A DNA stretch of 26,358 nucleotides from Chrysochromulina tobinii (GCA_001275005.1 JWZX01002907.1:1-26358); one strand, 5' to 3'; positions 1 through 10,371 are shown, numbered from the stretch's first letter. The notes: generated by a model from the letters alone, not told the origin. Numbers and translations are program-made.

Positions 1-1470
1 TGCAGTGCACGAGTACTGAGCGCGCGCAGAGGGAAACAGGACGCTTGAGCACGCGAGCACAAGGACGCATGCGCGCAGGCACGCTCGTCGGGGGCAGGCA
101 CGCTCGCAGGGGGATTGAGCTCTCGCCTGCGCAGCTAGCTGGTCAGCATCGAGCTGCGTCATCCCTACACGATTGCCAAGGCTGTACTTGTGATATTCGG
201 CCGAATTATTCGTGTACAGGCCGTATGCGGCGGGTTTGGGGGTGATTGTGGCACTCCCATCAGTGGAAAATGCTGTGGCTTGGTAGTGCATTAGGGAGAG
301 CATGTCGTAGGGACGGCCCACGTCTTCCAACGCGTCCACCTGAAAGTTGTTTTCCTTCCCCGCCTGGATCTTCGCGAAATTGACGGACACGTACGCCTCT
401 CGGTCTGGGCGAGACTGCTCGTGCATCTGCCCGAGTGCGTGAAGGAGCTCATGGATAGAAATGCCGAGAGAGTCGCAGCCGGGCGATTGAAGATTCAGCC
501 CCTGTGATTTCCAATGAGTCAGTTCGCCCACGTAGGACCAGCAGCCTGAATTCAGAGACGTGATATAAACGGCAGGGCTGACGTTGCACTCCCCCGCGGA
601 TTTGAAGCCAACATCTATGAGCATTCCATGAGGCAGCAGCGTAAGTTCAGCGTAAGTTCAGACTGAGTCCAGGCAAATGATGGGCGGCCATCCTTCTCGA
701 GAGGGCGCATGGACAAGTTGCTACGCGCAAGTGTGGAAGTGTGCAAGTGAGTGCGTGTGCATACCTTGCCACTCGATGCAAGGCAGCACCTTCTTGAACA
801 TCTCGACAGAGCGAGCGATAACCTGGCGCACAGCAGGCTTGGCTTCGACCGCAAAGCAGTAGTTGACCTTCTTGTTTGTCCACGGCTTACCGGCACCGGC
901 GGTGTAGAGGCTCGTCGCACCGCGAAACTTCATGTCATGTATGGTGAACTCCTCGTCACCGGAGAGCTCACCGGAGGAGAGCTCCATGTCACCCCCGGTC
1001 GACCTCTCCTCCTCTTCGCCATCCATACCTTCGGCGCCGCCTTCCTCGAGGTGCTTTCCAGTAGAGCCACCCTCTCCAACTGCCTCATCTATGTCCTCGG
1101 CGGTGACCTCCAGCCCAGCTGCTGCGGCCGCAGCGGGCCCGAGAAGGGTACCGACCTCGGTCGCGAGGAGCAGCTTGTGCTCAGCTGGCATTTTTCCGTT
1201 CGCCACGTGTGCATCGATTGCATCTTGCGCCACTTTGAGGGTGAGGGGCTTATGTGCAAAGTGATTCTTCAGAGTGTACGCCATGCTGAGCATGCGCTCA
1301 CCATGCGTCCGTTTCGGGTAGTCCTCGTGCGTCATCAGCTTGAGGTTATCTTTGCCCGAGTCCTTGCTCCGGAGCTCCTTCAACGCAGGCTCCAACGCAG
1401 ACTCCAACGGCGGTGGGGCGGCGCTGGAGAGTGCAAACAGGAGCGCAAGCAGCAACATCACCTTGCGCAT
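1..1470 (-). CDS. Astacin-family (M12A) secreted zinc metalloprotease, partial at left edge
   Basis: Exons by frame restoration: 765-1470 and <1-614, with a 150-bp GT-AG intron (615-764, donor GTATGC, acceptor CATAG). The junction reads CIEWQ|DVGFKS, normal for an astacin domain. The start at 1470 opens a signal peptide (MRKVMLLLALLFALSSA). An acidic, Gly/Ala-rich propeptide of about 165 residues follows, then the catalytic domain. The extended zinc motif HELLHALGQMHE is at residues 289-300 and the Met-turn SLMHY is around Met344, so all zinc ligands and the Met-turn tyrosine are present. A C-terminal astacin signature (GMTQLDADQL) lies near 135-165. The enzyme should be secreted as a zymogen and cleave extracellular proteins. 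The frame stays open from about 119 to the edge but is Arg/Cys-rich and repetitive there, so an intron or tail may begin at about 120; the true end is not visible. Confidence 0.92.
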
Positions 1471-2221
1471 GTTCTGAACGTACTTTCTGTGAGCGGGTGA
1501 GAAGCAGCGCGCGCGCGGTGGTGAGCGAAGCCGCGTTTCGTGATCGCAGGCAGTGGGTCACGTGCGATTCGCTTCTAGGTGCCAGCCACTCTTACGGCTC
1601 GTTTCGGCGCAACGAAAAGCCTGGTCAGGCAGGGCCGCGAGAGCGCGGAGGCACGCGTCTGGCCAGGCAGTCCGCGCAGGGCGCGGGTGCGGCGCTGGCC
1701 CTTGCACCTGGGCAGGCAGGGAAGCGAGGAGCGCGGAGGCACGTCTGCTGTTCCCCGAAAGCGTCTGATTCCCGAACCTAATTTGGTTCTCTCCGGCGAG
1801 GTAAGCCCGCGATGCGTCGGCGTCGGAGGATCCGGGCGGTTCCTGGTTTCTTTCTAACAAGTCGATTACCCCCCCCGTTCCTGGACACGCGGTGCGGTGT
1901 GGTTTTTCTGACGAGCCTCTTAGCCCCGTGGCCCGCGTCACCCCCGCTCGACCCTCAGGTGTTGTCAGGGAAGCCTCCCCTCTGGCCAAGGGCCTCTGGG
2001 GCTCGGACGATAGTGCATAGTCGCAGCGCGCCGTGACAGACACCAATGCACTGGCTGAGTACTGGCAGAGCCATTGTACAGGAGGACGCAACTGATTCGA
2101 GCCGCTCCAAAGCTAGGGACCATACATACTTGGTGACGCCCCCGAGCAGTCCGAGCTAAAATAATCGCGAAATCGTAGAAAAACCTTTTCACTAGCTGTG
2201 AACTACACCTTACAATCAAGT
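1471..2221. other. Intergenic region: upstream of astacin gene, downstream of GT77 gene
   Basis: About 750 bp between two minus-strand genes, so it should hold the promoter of the astacin gene and the 3' end of the glycosyltransferase gene. I see no convincing gene. The open frames here are GC-driven, lack recognisable domains and do not splice sensibly to neighbours. A short direct repeat with core gagcgcggaggcacg occurs near 1639 and 1728. No clear TATA box or tRNA-like element was found. Confidence 0.6.
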
Positions 2222-3846
2222 CTACGACTGGCAGCACGTCGAGAGCGTGCCATTGAACGGGTCGTCTGCGCCGCCCTTGGGGCACGTTTCGAAGGCGAGC
2301 CCCCTCTCCAACCGCCGGAGCGCCTTGAGGCCGTAGTAGCCGTCCTTGCCCTGCTGCCCCGATTTGAGCACATACTCGAGCTTCGCGGGGCCGGCCTGCT
2401 GCGCGCGCCGGTACGCTTGCAGCTGGTCGACGCACTGGGGGCTGCGTTCGGGCTCCCACGGCTTCGTGATGCCGCAGCCGGGCCGCCAGGCGAGCGTTTC
2501 GTGAGGTCCCACGTACTCTATCGAGCCGCTCGGCTTGTACCACGAGGAGCAACACCACGAACCACTGAGCATCGACGACTGCTGAATCATCGCCTCAAAG
2601 GCGGCCCGCTGCCGCCCGTCGACGAACCCGCCAAAGACACCCTCTGCTCTCTCGAGGCGCAGAACGGGAGCGTGGGCGAAGGCTGAGCTCGGGCCCAGGG
2701 TGGCCAGCGCTTGCACGTCGGACGTGCCGAGCAGCACTGCGGCCTCTCCTCGCTCGCGTGCCGCCTGCATCGCGGCCGCGTCGGCAGCAACACGTACGCG
2801 CGTGTGGTTGGTGCGCACGTGAGCTGGGGTGAGTGGGTTGGTAAAGAAGGACGACTCGCGAAAGGTGACGGTGGCGACGCCTTCGAGATTCGAACCGGCG
2901 CTACCCATGTCGGGTGCGATGGAGGCGAAGCGTACAATGTCAAAGATGTGGGTCAGCGGGCACACGAAGGGTGTGGGCAGCTCCGACGCCTCGTACTTGC
3001 ACTGCTGCAGCACCAACGGCCCCTCGGAGCGATCGCACAGGCACAGCAGCCGTGGCAGCACCAAGACGCGCCCTAGGGAGAGCGAGAGCGCGAGCGCGTC
3101 GCGTAGCGCGTGGATGTGACGACGCACGAGCTCGAGGTGCTGGCGCAGCCGCGGCGACATTGCGAGTGCGTCCGGCACGAGCCAGCCCGCCTTGTACTTG
3201 TCGGTGTAGGCACACGGCGCGTGCGGACCCACGTACTTGGGGCACCGGGTCTTGTTGATGAGCGGGGCGAGATGGGCGGGCGCGGGGGGCTCGGGAGGCT
3301 CGAAGGCGAGGTACTTGGCCGAGGTGGAGGGCTCAAAGTGCGAAGGCGGCTCTAGCAGCCACAAGCCTGCATCCCGAAAGCGCCAGAGCTTGCCCCTGTT
3401 GCCTCCCTCCACGAATGTCGTGTGCACAGTCATGCAGTCGCGCCGTGCTAAGCCCTGCTGCTCCCAAAACAAATGGCCGGAACAAAAGTGGCGCGCAGGT
3501 AGTGGTGCGAGCTTGAAGGCCATCGGCATCGGGCCGATGCGATCTGCGGCCGTGCCCTCGGACAAGCGCTCTGACAAGTACGAGGCAGCTCCGCGCGCGC
3601 TCGCATTGTGTGCGCTCGCATTGTGTGCTGCCGCCAGAGCGCTTGCTTCAGCGCCGCGCGCCGACAGGTCGAAGGCTTCGTTTGGATTGCTCAGCAGGTC
3701 GCGCCAGCCTGCGCTCCACACAGGCAGTGCCTTCGGTTCGGGCAGCTGATCGGTCTCCTCGAGCTCGGCACTGTAGTGGCTCTTGGCCAGCACGTCGATC
3801 GTCGCCCGTGTCGCCTGTGTCAGCCGCATCGCTCCTCCTCCTCCTC

Positions 3847-3887
<41 letters not shown>

Positions 3888-5170
3888 GGGTCCTCGCGCC
3901 GCCCCATACGCACCCAGATGGTCTTGCCGTCGGGCGAGGCGGCCCGTACTGCACGGCTCGGATGGTTGCGGAAGCCGTGCCATACCAACTCGTTGAAGGC
4001 CAACTGATCGTCCACCCAGCTTGTCTTCTCGACCGAGAGCAGCCGATGGCGCCACGCGGCAGCGAAGGCCTTGGCGGCTGTAGAGGGCCGGAAAAAGACG
4101 ACGCCCGTGTTGAAGGCTGCGTGCCCCTCGTTGTTGCCCGGGTTGTACGCGCACCGGTTCGTGCCCTTTGGCTTGTTCGGGGGTACTTTGGCCTCGTCGT
4201 CGGTCACGTGAAGGCAGTCGGTCGCACTCATCACGTCGGCGTGGGCCGCTGGGTAGGGGAGCGAGATTCGAAGGCCACGCGAGGGTGGTCAGAACTGGCG
4301 AGGCGAGACGGGGCGAGGCCCTCGTGCAGCAGCCTCCCCACGCGCGCGCGCGCATTCGAGGCATGCCGCGAGTACCGAGCCCCCCGAGCACGCTCGTCGG
4401 GTTGGCCATCCAATCAAGGTCACAATTAAGGGCAATCAAGGGCAATCACCGAGCCGCCCGAGCACGCTCGTCGGGTTGGCCATCCAGATGACATCTACAT
4501 CCGAGAGGAGCACGCAGCGCTCTGAGCGGAGCACTCGCAGCACGAGGTCGCCCTTGAGGGCCCCGAGGCGCCGGAACTCGGTCACGCTGCTGCGCAGGTC
4601 GCCCGTCAGCCCGTGGTCGTGCGCAAAGTACGGCAGCCCCTCGCGAAGCAGCCTTTGCTGGAACGGCCGGTCGAGTGCCGCGATCGCCATGTGCCGCTGC
4701 TTCTCGAGCCGGTACACGTGGGCGGCCCAGTTGATCGCAAAGTCCTGGAAGGCCGTGTTCGCAAAGGTGAGCCACACGATGCCGCCTGCGGGCACGTCAG
4801 CGAAGATCTCGGGCAGCGTACGCTCATGCTCGAACACGGTGGCCTCCGACTCCGGAGGCAACGTGCGCCGCCAGCCTTGGGACCGTTCAGAGGCATTGGC
4901 GCGCCGGCCGATGGACGTGATGCGCGGGGAAGCCACCGTCGGAATCGAAGCGCGCGGTGCCGCGCTCATGCTGACCGGCGCCGCTTGGACCTCTGCGCTG
5001 GAGAAGACTTGCGGCCGTGCGGCCGCGTAAAAGGTAGACGTGGTGAGGATGCTGGATCGCGTTTGAAGAGTGAGGCACACTGAGCAGAGAATGAGCAGCG
5101 CCACTGCCAGGCGAGCAGAACTACCGCTGCTCCATCGCCTCGGCTCCGACGCCGCATCGCCTCCCGACAT
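2222..5170 (-). CDS. GT77 glycosyltransferase, XEG113-like arabinosyltransferase
   Basis: Exons 4450-5170 and 2222-4248 with a 201-bp intron (donor GTGATT, acceptor CCCAG); the protein is 915 residues. The junction restores VLGRL|AAHADVMSATD. The start at 5170 places a signal anchor (about residues 20-36) at the N-terminus, as in type II Golgi enzymes. The open frame continues upstream to 5374, but that would run into the divergent gene's start codon. The nucleotide-sugar-binding DxD motif is DVD at 224-226 in SDVDVIWMANP. It is followed by AFNTGVVFFRPS and WVDDQLAFNEL, typical of nucleotide-diphospho-sugar transferases. The C-terminal half has the LGRVLVLPRLLCLCDR and LPTPFVCPLTHIFD blocks that I associate with plant XEG113, which arabinosylates hydroxyproline-rich proteins. 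The acceptor here is unknown. An Ala13-Gly run (CTG/CCT repeat, 3832-3886) sits in a linker. Confidence 0.82.
3832..3886. repeat. Coding trinucleotide microsatellite (CCT)n(CTG)n
   Basis: On the plus strand a run of CCT units passes into about 12 CTG units. On the minus (coding) strand this encodes a polyalanine then polyglycine stretch in a linker of the XEG113-like glycosyltransferase. It is in frame and probably length-variable. Confidence 0.9.
4374..4486 (-). repeat. 39-bp direct repeat spanning an exon end and its 5' splice site
   Basis: Positions 4448-4486 (the end of exon 1 of the GT77 gene plus the donor GT) are repeated at 4374-4412 inside the following intron with one mismatch, offset 74 bp. 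The intron copy also keeps GT after ggctcg, so it carries a second potential donor. Use of that second donor would include an in-frame stop (TGA) soon after the first donor. Confidence 0.95.
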
Positions 5171-5372
5171 AGGGGAGTGGGCTCGCCACGCCGCCTTCGT
5201 GGGTGTCGAATTATAAACATTGGCTGTGAATAGGATCGACCTCCAACTCTCCAACGACTGGCTGTGGAGAAAAAAGAGTTCACGCGAAGCTGCGAACTTA
5301 CGTTTGGAGAGTTGTGAACGAAAACTTGTGTGACACTTTCGTGGGCCGCGAGCATGGTGTCGCGCTGACGTC
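5171..5372. promoter_or_regulatory. Divergent promoter region with 11-bp inverted repeat
   Basis: The 202-bp spacer separates the divergent starts of the GT77 gene (minus) and the DDT-domain gene (plus), so it probably holds both promoters. A TATAAA hexamer is at 5212-5217 on the plus strand. CAACTCTCCAA (5244-5254) and TTGGAGAGTTG (5304-5314) form a perfect 11-bp inverted repeat with smaller complementary segments in between. Promoter activity is inferred from position only. Confidence 0.5.
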
Positions 5373-6823
5373 ATGGCATCGACCGCTTCCGATGAGGACC
5401 CGGCGCTCGCGTCTGTGCGCGCGTGCTGGGAGGTCGCGGCCCTCGCCCAGTTTTACCGCGTCTTCGGCACGCTGGAGGCGCCGAAGAGCATCGATGAGCT
5501 CGAGGCCTCCTTGGTCGGTGGCGATGAGGTCTCCTTGGTATCCTTGCTGCCTCCGCTGCTGTCACTGTCGGCGGACGCGGACGCAGGCACGTGCTGGGAA
5601 GCCGTCGCCGCTGTGCTCCTGGGCGACGAGGCCATCGGCTTTGCGAGCGATCCGCCGCCCACTTCATTCGCCGCACTCTCCGCGAGTGACCGCGGCCGCT
5701 TGCTCTACACGCTCGCGGATGCATCGCTGTCGACGCTGTCGCGCGGGCCCGACCTTGACCAGGCGACTTCGCGCGGTGAGATGCTCGGCGCGGACGGCAA
5801 GGGCGCCACCTACTGGTGCCTCGGCGACCGACGCATTTACAGGGAAGGTCTCGCGAGCCTCGGTAAGGGAAAGAAGAAGCGCTCGAGGGAAGAAGCGCTT
5901 CTCTCGAGACCCTGGGAGACGGTGGCGACGTGCGCGGCGGAGTGGCGCGAGCTAGCGGCGACGCTCAAGTCCAAGGGCGCCGAGGGCAGCCTGCGCATCA
6001 TGATCGAGCAGCGCGTCGACGCCGTTGAGGCGGAGGAAGCTCGGGAGGCCAATGAGGCCAAGCGTCAGGCGATGTTCGAGGGACAACGGCGCACGTCGAC
6101 CCGTATGGAGGCCAAGGAGGAGGAGGAGCTCTCGAAGGCACTCGCGCTCGCGGAGCGGCAGGAGCGCCTCCGGCTTGTCGACCTGGTCAAGAGCAGCCTG
6201 CGCCAGATGAGTTCCGAGCTGCTCGAGGGAGGCAAGGAGGAGGGTACGGACGAGGTCGACGAGGCCCACGAGGCGCTGGTACGTCTCAATTCCCTAGCCG
6301 CGCTTCTCGTCCCTGTGCCCCATCCTGCGCTGATGGCCAGCCACCCTGTGCCGTCGCCTTTTCGTCGTCGCAGGTGCGCGCCAGGCTGCCCGTGTCGGCG
6401 GTCGCTCAGCTTGGTTTGGATGCCGTCGAGCAGCTCCTGCGTGCGGAGCGCAAGGTGCGTTCCAATAAGCGACGGCAGGAGATCCTTGCCGAGCAGCGAA
6501 GGGTCGAGAGGGAGGAGGCTGAGCGGCAGGCGGCCATTCGAGCGGAGGCGGAGCGGCTCGAGCTCGAGCGCCTCGAAGCCGACAAGAGAGCCGCCAAAGA
6601 GCTCGAGGACCAGGCCAGGCTGGCCCAGAAGGCCATCGAGAAGAAGGAAAAGGCGCGGCGCTATCGCGAGAAGAAGAAGCGCGAAAAAGAGCTGGAGCGC
6701 TGTGATGAGCAGGCCCAGGCGGCCGCGGAGCAGGCGGAACGCACTCGCCAGTGGGAGCAGCAGGCCGAGCTGCTCAAGCAGCAGTATCCTCAGCTACAAA
6801 TGGCTCAGATCTACCAGATCCTC

Positions 6824-6871
<48 letters not shown>

Positions 6872-6963
6872 GTGCAGGAGCAGCAAGTGCAGCAACGCGC
6901 CGCACAGAAATGGGCGATGCAGCAGCCGCAGCAGATACAGCAGCCTCAACAGATGCAACAGAT

Positions 6964-7004
<41 letters not shown>

Positions 7005-7831
7005 TACAGCAGCAGCAGTTGCAGCTACTACAGAATGCACAGCGCCAGCAGCAACTGCAGCAACTGCAGCAACTGCAGCGACCGCCCCAACACCAGCTTC
7101 AGCACCAGCACCAGCACCAGCACCAACAGCAGCATCAGCAGCACCAGCACCAGCAGCACCAGCAGCACCAGCAGCTACAGCAGCTACAGCAGCTACAGCA
7201 GCAACAGCAGCAGCTCGTGCACCAGTATCAGCCGCAGCAGTTAGCGGCCTCGATGCCTCCGCTTCTGGCGACGGCACCGCCTCACGGCGGCGGCCCCAGT
7301 GGGCCGCCGCCGCCGCCTTGCTCGGTCACGCACCCTGCCGCGTCGCTACTGCAAGCGATCGCGCCGCAGCGGCCCTCGGAACCATCCGGTGTCGCTGGCC
7401 CCTTTGCCGCCGCTGCCCTCGTCCCGGGACCATTACTGCCGTGTGCACATCCTGCGAACGGCATCACGCAGCCATGGCCTTTGCCTCCGGCTGCAGCACA
7501 ACCCTCGCGCATCACCACTCACCACTCACCACTCTGCACAGAAGCAACCACTTACCACTCGGCCATGGGTGCCAGCGGACCGTCACGCACAGTGCTCGTG
7601 GCCTCCACCGCAACGCCCACCGCAACGCCCAAAGCCTCCTTGGTGCCCAGCGCGCATTTGGCAGCGCCGCCGCTGGCGAGGCCGCAGGCGGTCTGTGCGG
7701 CTGTCGCGCCGGGTGTGCTGCTGCTGCCTATCCCCCTTGGTGCGCCTGCAGCGACAGTGGTGCACGCTGTGGCTGGGCCTGCACCCACGGCGTTGAGTAC
7801 GGATGAGAGGATTTTAGGCGTCGACGCCTAA
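5373..7831 (+). CDS. DDT/WHIM-type chromatin-remodelling accessory protein (CECR2/DDR4-like) with polyQ tracts
   Basis: Exons 5373-6278 and 6374-7831, intron of 95 bp (donor GTACGT, acceptor CGCAG, phase 0); 787 residues. Residues about 14-90 fit a DDT fold (helices around ACWEVAALAQFYRVFG and IDELEASLVG). Residues about 105-160 hold DRGRLLYTLADASL and LGADGKGATYWCLGDRRIYR, closely resembling the GxYWxxxxxRxYxE block of CECR2/RSF1-type proteins, which bind ISWI ATPases and position nucleosomes. A long charged coiled coil (about 205-440) follows, then glutamine-rich sequence (about 455-610) and a Pro/Ala-rich tail. The product is presumably nuclear. The family call rests on motif memory; the ISWI partnership is inferred. 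The stop codon lies inside a perfect palindrome. Confidence 0.75.
6827..7215 (+). repeat. CAG-rich polyglutamine-coding repeat region
   Basis: Pure CAG runs of 14 units (6827-6868) and 12 units (6968-7003) are followed by interrupted CAG/CAC/CTA units to about 7215, encoding Gln with His and Leu. Because the unit is a trinucleotide, all other frames here read as poly-Ala or poly-Ser and are not genes. Confidence 0.95.
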
Positions 7832-7832
7832 A
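7813..7832. repeat. Perfect 20-bp palindrome over the stop codon
   Basis: TTTAGGCGTC followed by GACGCCTAAA is its own reverse complement. The TAA stop of the DDT-domain gene is at 7829-7831 within the right arm. Confidence 0.95.
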
Positions 7833-8300
7833 CTCGGTCTTGCGTGTGCCAGTGCGCGTCGCGGTTTCACGCCACCGAAGCCAACATTTTCGAAAAGGTC
7901 AGCTCAGAACGACACACGCCAGCGCGTACCAATTGCGGCCACTACCACACACGTTCATGTAACACTGCTACTGGCGCCGCAGCGGTGCGTCAGACATATT
8001 CCGCCGTCTCGGGTAACGGGGAAACGGGTGCGGAGCCGAACTTCACGTTCACGTTAATTTGCCATCTCGGCAAGACGCACAGCCACAGTGCGGAGCCGAA
8101 CTTAACTTAGAGACCGGACGGTGCGCCATCAGACCGCGAATCAACGGCCTGGCTCGGAAGACCCACCCTCTTTGGGGGGGGTCTGTGACTTGATCGCTAT
8201 GAACCTTCACGCATACACTTTCAACTCGATCTGGCTGGTGCAAAGGCTTACCTCGAGACTCGTCCTCGGCGATCATCACGGTCCGCGCTAGGATAGGATC
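7832..8300. other. Intergenic region between DDT-domain gene and ferrochelatase gene
   Basis: 469 bp between two plus-strand genes; it should hold the 3' end of one and the promoter of the other. No gene was recognised. A direct repeat with core gtgcggagccgaactt occurs at about 8029 and 8087. A G8 run lies at about 8173-8180. Confidence 0.6.
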
Positions 8301-9897
8301 ATGCCTTCCTCGATGGCGCGGCTGCTGCTGCCGCCCTTGCTGTTGAGTCCCGCAAGCGGCGCTTGGCTCGCGCCTGCAGAGCTCACGCGAGGACTCGGAA
8401 GCACCGCTGGCAGCTCTGCAACTCCGGCAGTGATGCAGCGGAGGAGGACGGCCGCCAGTCCGCGTGCGGTGCTCGCAGACCCGTCCGCGGCGAGCGCCGC
8501 GCGTGCGAACTTCACGCCAGCGAAGTCGGTCGACGTCGGCGTGATGCTGCTCAACCTCGGCGGGCCCGACAGCCTCGAAAACGTCGAGCCCTTCTTGTAC
8601 AATCTCTTCTCCGACCCGGAGATCATCACGCTGCCCTCGTTCCTCTCGTGGTTCAACGGCCCGCTCGCGTTCATCATCTCGCGCTCGCGCGCGCCGCAGA
8701 GCCGCGAGGGATACGCTGCCATTGGCGGCAGCTCGCCGCAGCTCGCGACGACGCTCGAGCAAGGGCGTGCGCTCGAGGCATCGCTCGCACGGCGAGGCAT
8801 CGAGGCGAAGACGTACGTGGCGATGCGGTACTGGCACCCGTTCACGGAGGAGGCGCTCAAGGCGATCAAGGCGGACGGCGTGCGCCGCCTCGTAGTGCTG
8901 CCCCTCTACCCGCAGTTCTCCATCTCCACCTCGGGCTCGTCTCTCCGACTTCTCGAGCGCATGTTCTACGCTGACCAGGAGCTGCGACAGATGCGCGCCG
9001 TGGTGATCCCCGCGTGGTACACTCGCCCCGGGTACGTGGCGGCACTCGCGCGGCTCATCCGCGAAAAGTGCGACACGTACGCCGATCGCTCTCAGCCGAC
9101 CATCTTCTTCTCCGCGCATGGACTCCCGAAGAAGTATATTGAGACGCTCGGCGACCCTTACAAGCAGCAGACGGAGGCCACGGTGGGCGCGGTGATGTCG
9201 AAGCTGCGCAGGCTCGGGTACATGAACAACTACACGCTCGCGTACCAGAGCCGCGTTGGTCCCGTCGAGTGGCTTCGGCCGTACACAGACGACTCGATCC
9301 GTGAGCTGGGGGCCTCCGGTGTGCGCGACATGGTGACGGTGCCTATCTCGTTTGTGTCGGAGCACATCGAGACCCTCGAGGAGATTGATGTCGAGTATGC
9401 GGAGCTCGCGAGGGAGTGCGGCATCACGGGATGGACGCGCGTGCCCGCCCTTGGGCTCGAGCAGGTGATGGCTGTTGATTGGTCCTGCAGTTTAGCCTCT
9501 CCTTGCCCCTCTCCTGACCTCTCTCTCTTTTTCTCTTTCTCTCTCTCGCGCACGCGCACGCGCGCAGGACTTCATCGACGACCTCGCCCTCGCTGTTGAG
9601 GAGACGCTGCCTCTCACCGAGGAGCGCCCAAAGTCCGACATCAACGAGGGCCGGCCCGTCTCCTTGCGCGTAGTCAACGACCTAGTGCAGCTGCGCTCAA
9701 AGGACCAAGAGATCGAATTCGGGCCGGTGCGGTACGAGGTGCGGCGCACTGGCTTGACGCCCAACGCCGAGCTGATTAACGGGCGCATCGCGATGACCTC
9801 GATCACTCTCGCGTCGCTCTATTCCGTCTATGATGGGACGCTCACCTCCGACATCCTCGAAGGGCGCCTCCCATTCTCGCAATTCTTCGGCTTCTGA
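8301..9897 (+). CDS. Plastid ferrochelatase with C-terminal chlorophyll-binding-like (CAB) tail
   Basis: Exons 8301-9464 and 9568-9897, 103-bp pyrimidine-rich intron (donor GTGATG, acceptor CGCAG, phase 0); 497 residues. It inserts ferrous iron into protoporphyrin IX, the last step of heme synthesis. The core begins near residue 76 (VDVGVMLLNLGGPDSLENV). The catalytic histidine is His273 in FFSAHGLPKK, and Glu354 in SFVSEHIETLEEID matches the conserved active-site glutamate. After the core, the second exon adds a linker and NAELINGRIAM (Glu456, Asn459, Arg461), the ExxNGRxAM motif of CAB/LHC-like helices seen in plastid and cyanobacterial ferrochelatases. The N-terminus (MARLLLPPLLLSPASGAWLAP then an Arg/Ala/Ser-rich stretch) looks like a signal peptide plus transit peptide, fitting import into a complex plastid. 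Confidence 0.97.
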
Positions 9898-10371
9898 GCG
9901 CGCGTGCCGCCCGGACGCCGCCTTCACTGTTGTCGCCGCCTGGTCCCGAGCTGCTTCAGGCGGCGCGCTCCGATCGCTCGAAGAGCAGGCGCGCTGTGCT
10001 GGCCGCGGTAGGGCATGCCCGGACGGCGCGCTCGGCAGATCGCGCTCTTGAGAAGTTGCCGATCGCTTGTTTGCACTTCGGTCATCGGTGGCGGCCCCCC
10101 GGCGCGTCACCACTCACCTGGACGCTGGACCTGCGTCCACGCCCACGACACAGTAAAGTACCGACACAAAAGAGTCGGTGTGCGCGGACGCGGGCCGTTA
10201 ACCGGCAGTCATCTCGACCGGAGCGTGCGAGTGGGAGAGTCACCGCGCGGCGTCACAGTCTCTTAGGGAACATGTAAGAAAAGGATGCACAGCGATGCTA
10301 ACGTACGAACGTCATCTGACGATCGGGGGCGCGGCCGACGGAACCACAATCCATGCACAAGCTTCTGACCG
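9898..10371. other. Convergent intergenic region with small hairpin
   Basis: 474 bp between the 3' ends of the ferrochelatase gene (plus) and an unknown secreted-protein gene (minus). No gene seen. ACCGAC (10160-10165) and GTCGGT (10174-10179) can form a 6-bp stem with an 8-nt loop, possibly a 3' UTR structure. Confidence 0.55.

Noticed and set aside
751-1500. Long open frame on the plus strand opposite the astacin propeptide
   Set aside because: It is the antisense of a supported gene with signal peptide and domain; no recognisable domain of its own. High GC creates many such frames.
1558-2091. 177-codon minus-strand frame in the intergenic region
   Set aside because: Low-complexity Arg/Ala/Pro reading without domain, and it ends near repeats; no splice partner found.
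2885-2897. gattcgaacc resembling a tRNA B box
   Set aside because: It is inside the coding exon of the GT77 gene and no tRNA cloverleaf can be drawn around it.
6751-7806. Frame encoding very long polyalanine over the CAG region
   Set aside because: It is the CAG repeat read in another frame; the polyQ frame joins the DDT/WHIM exon through a proper intron.
8049-9365. 438-codon minus-strand frame opposite ferrochelatase
   Set aside because: Antisense of a highly conserved enzyme; His/Arg-rich with no domain.
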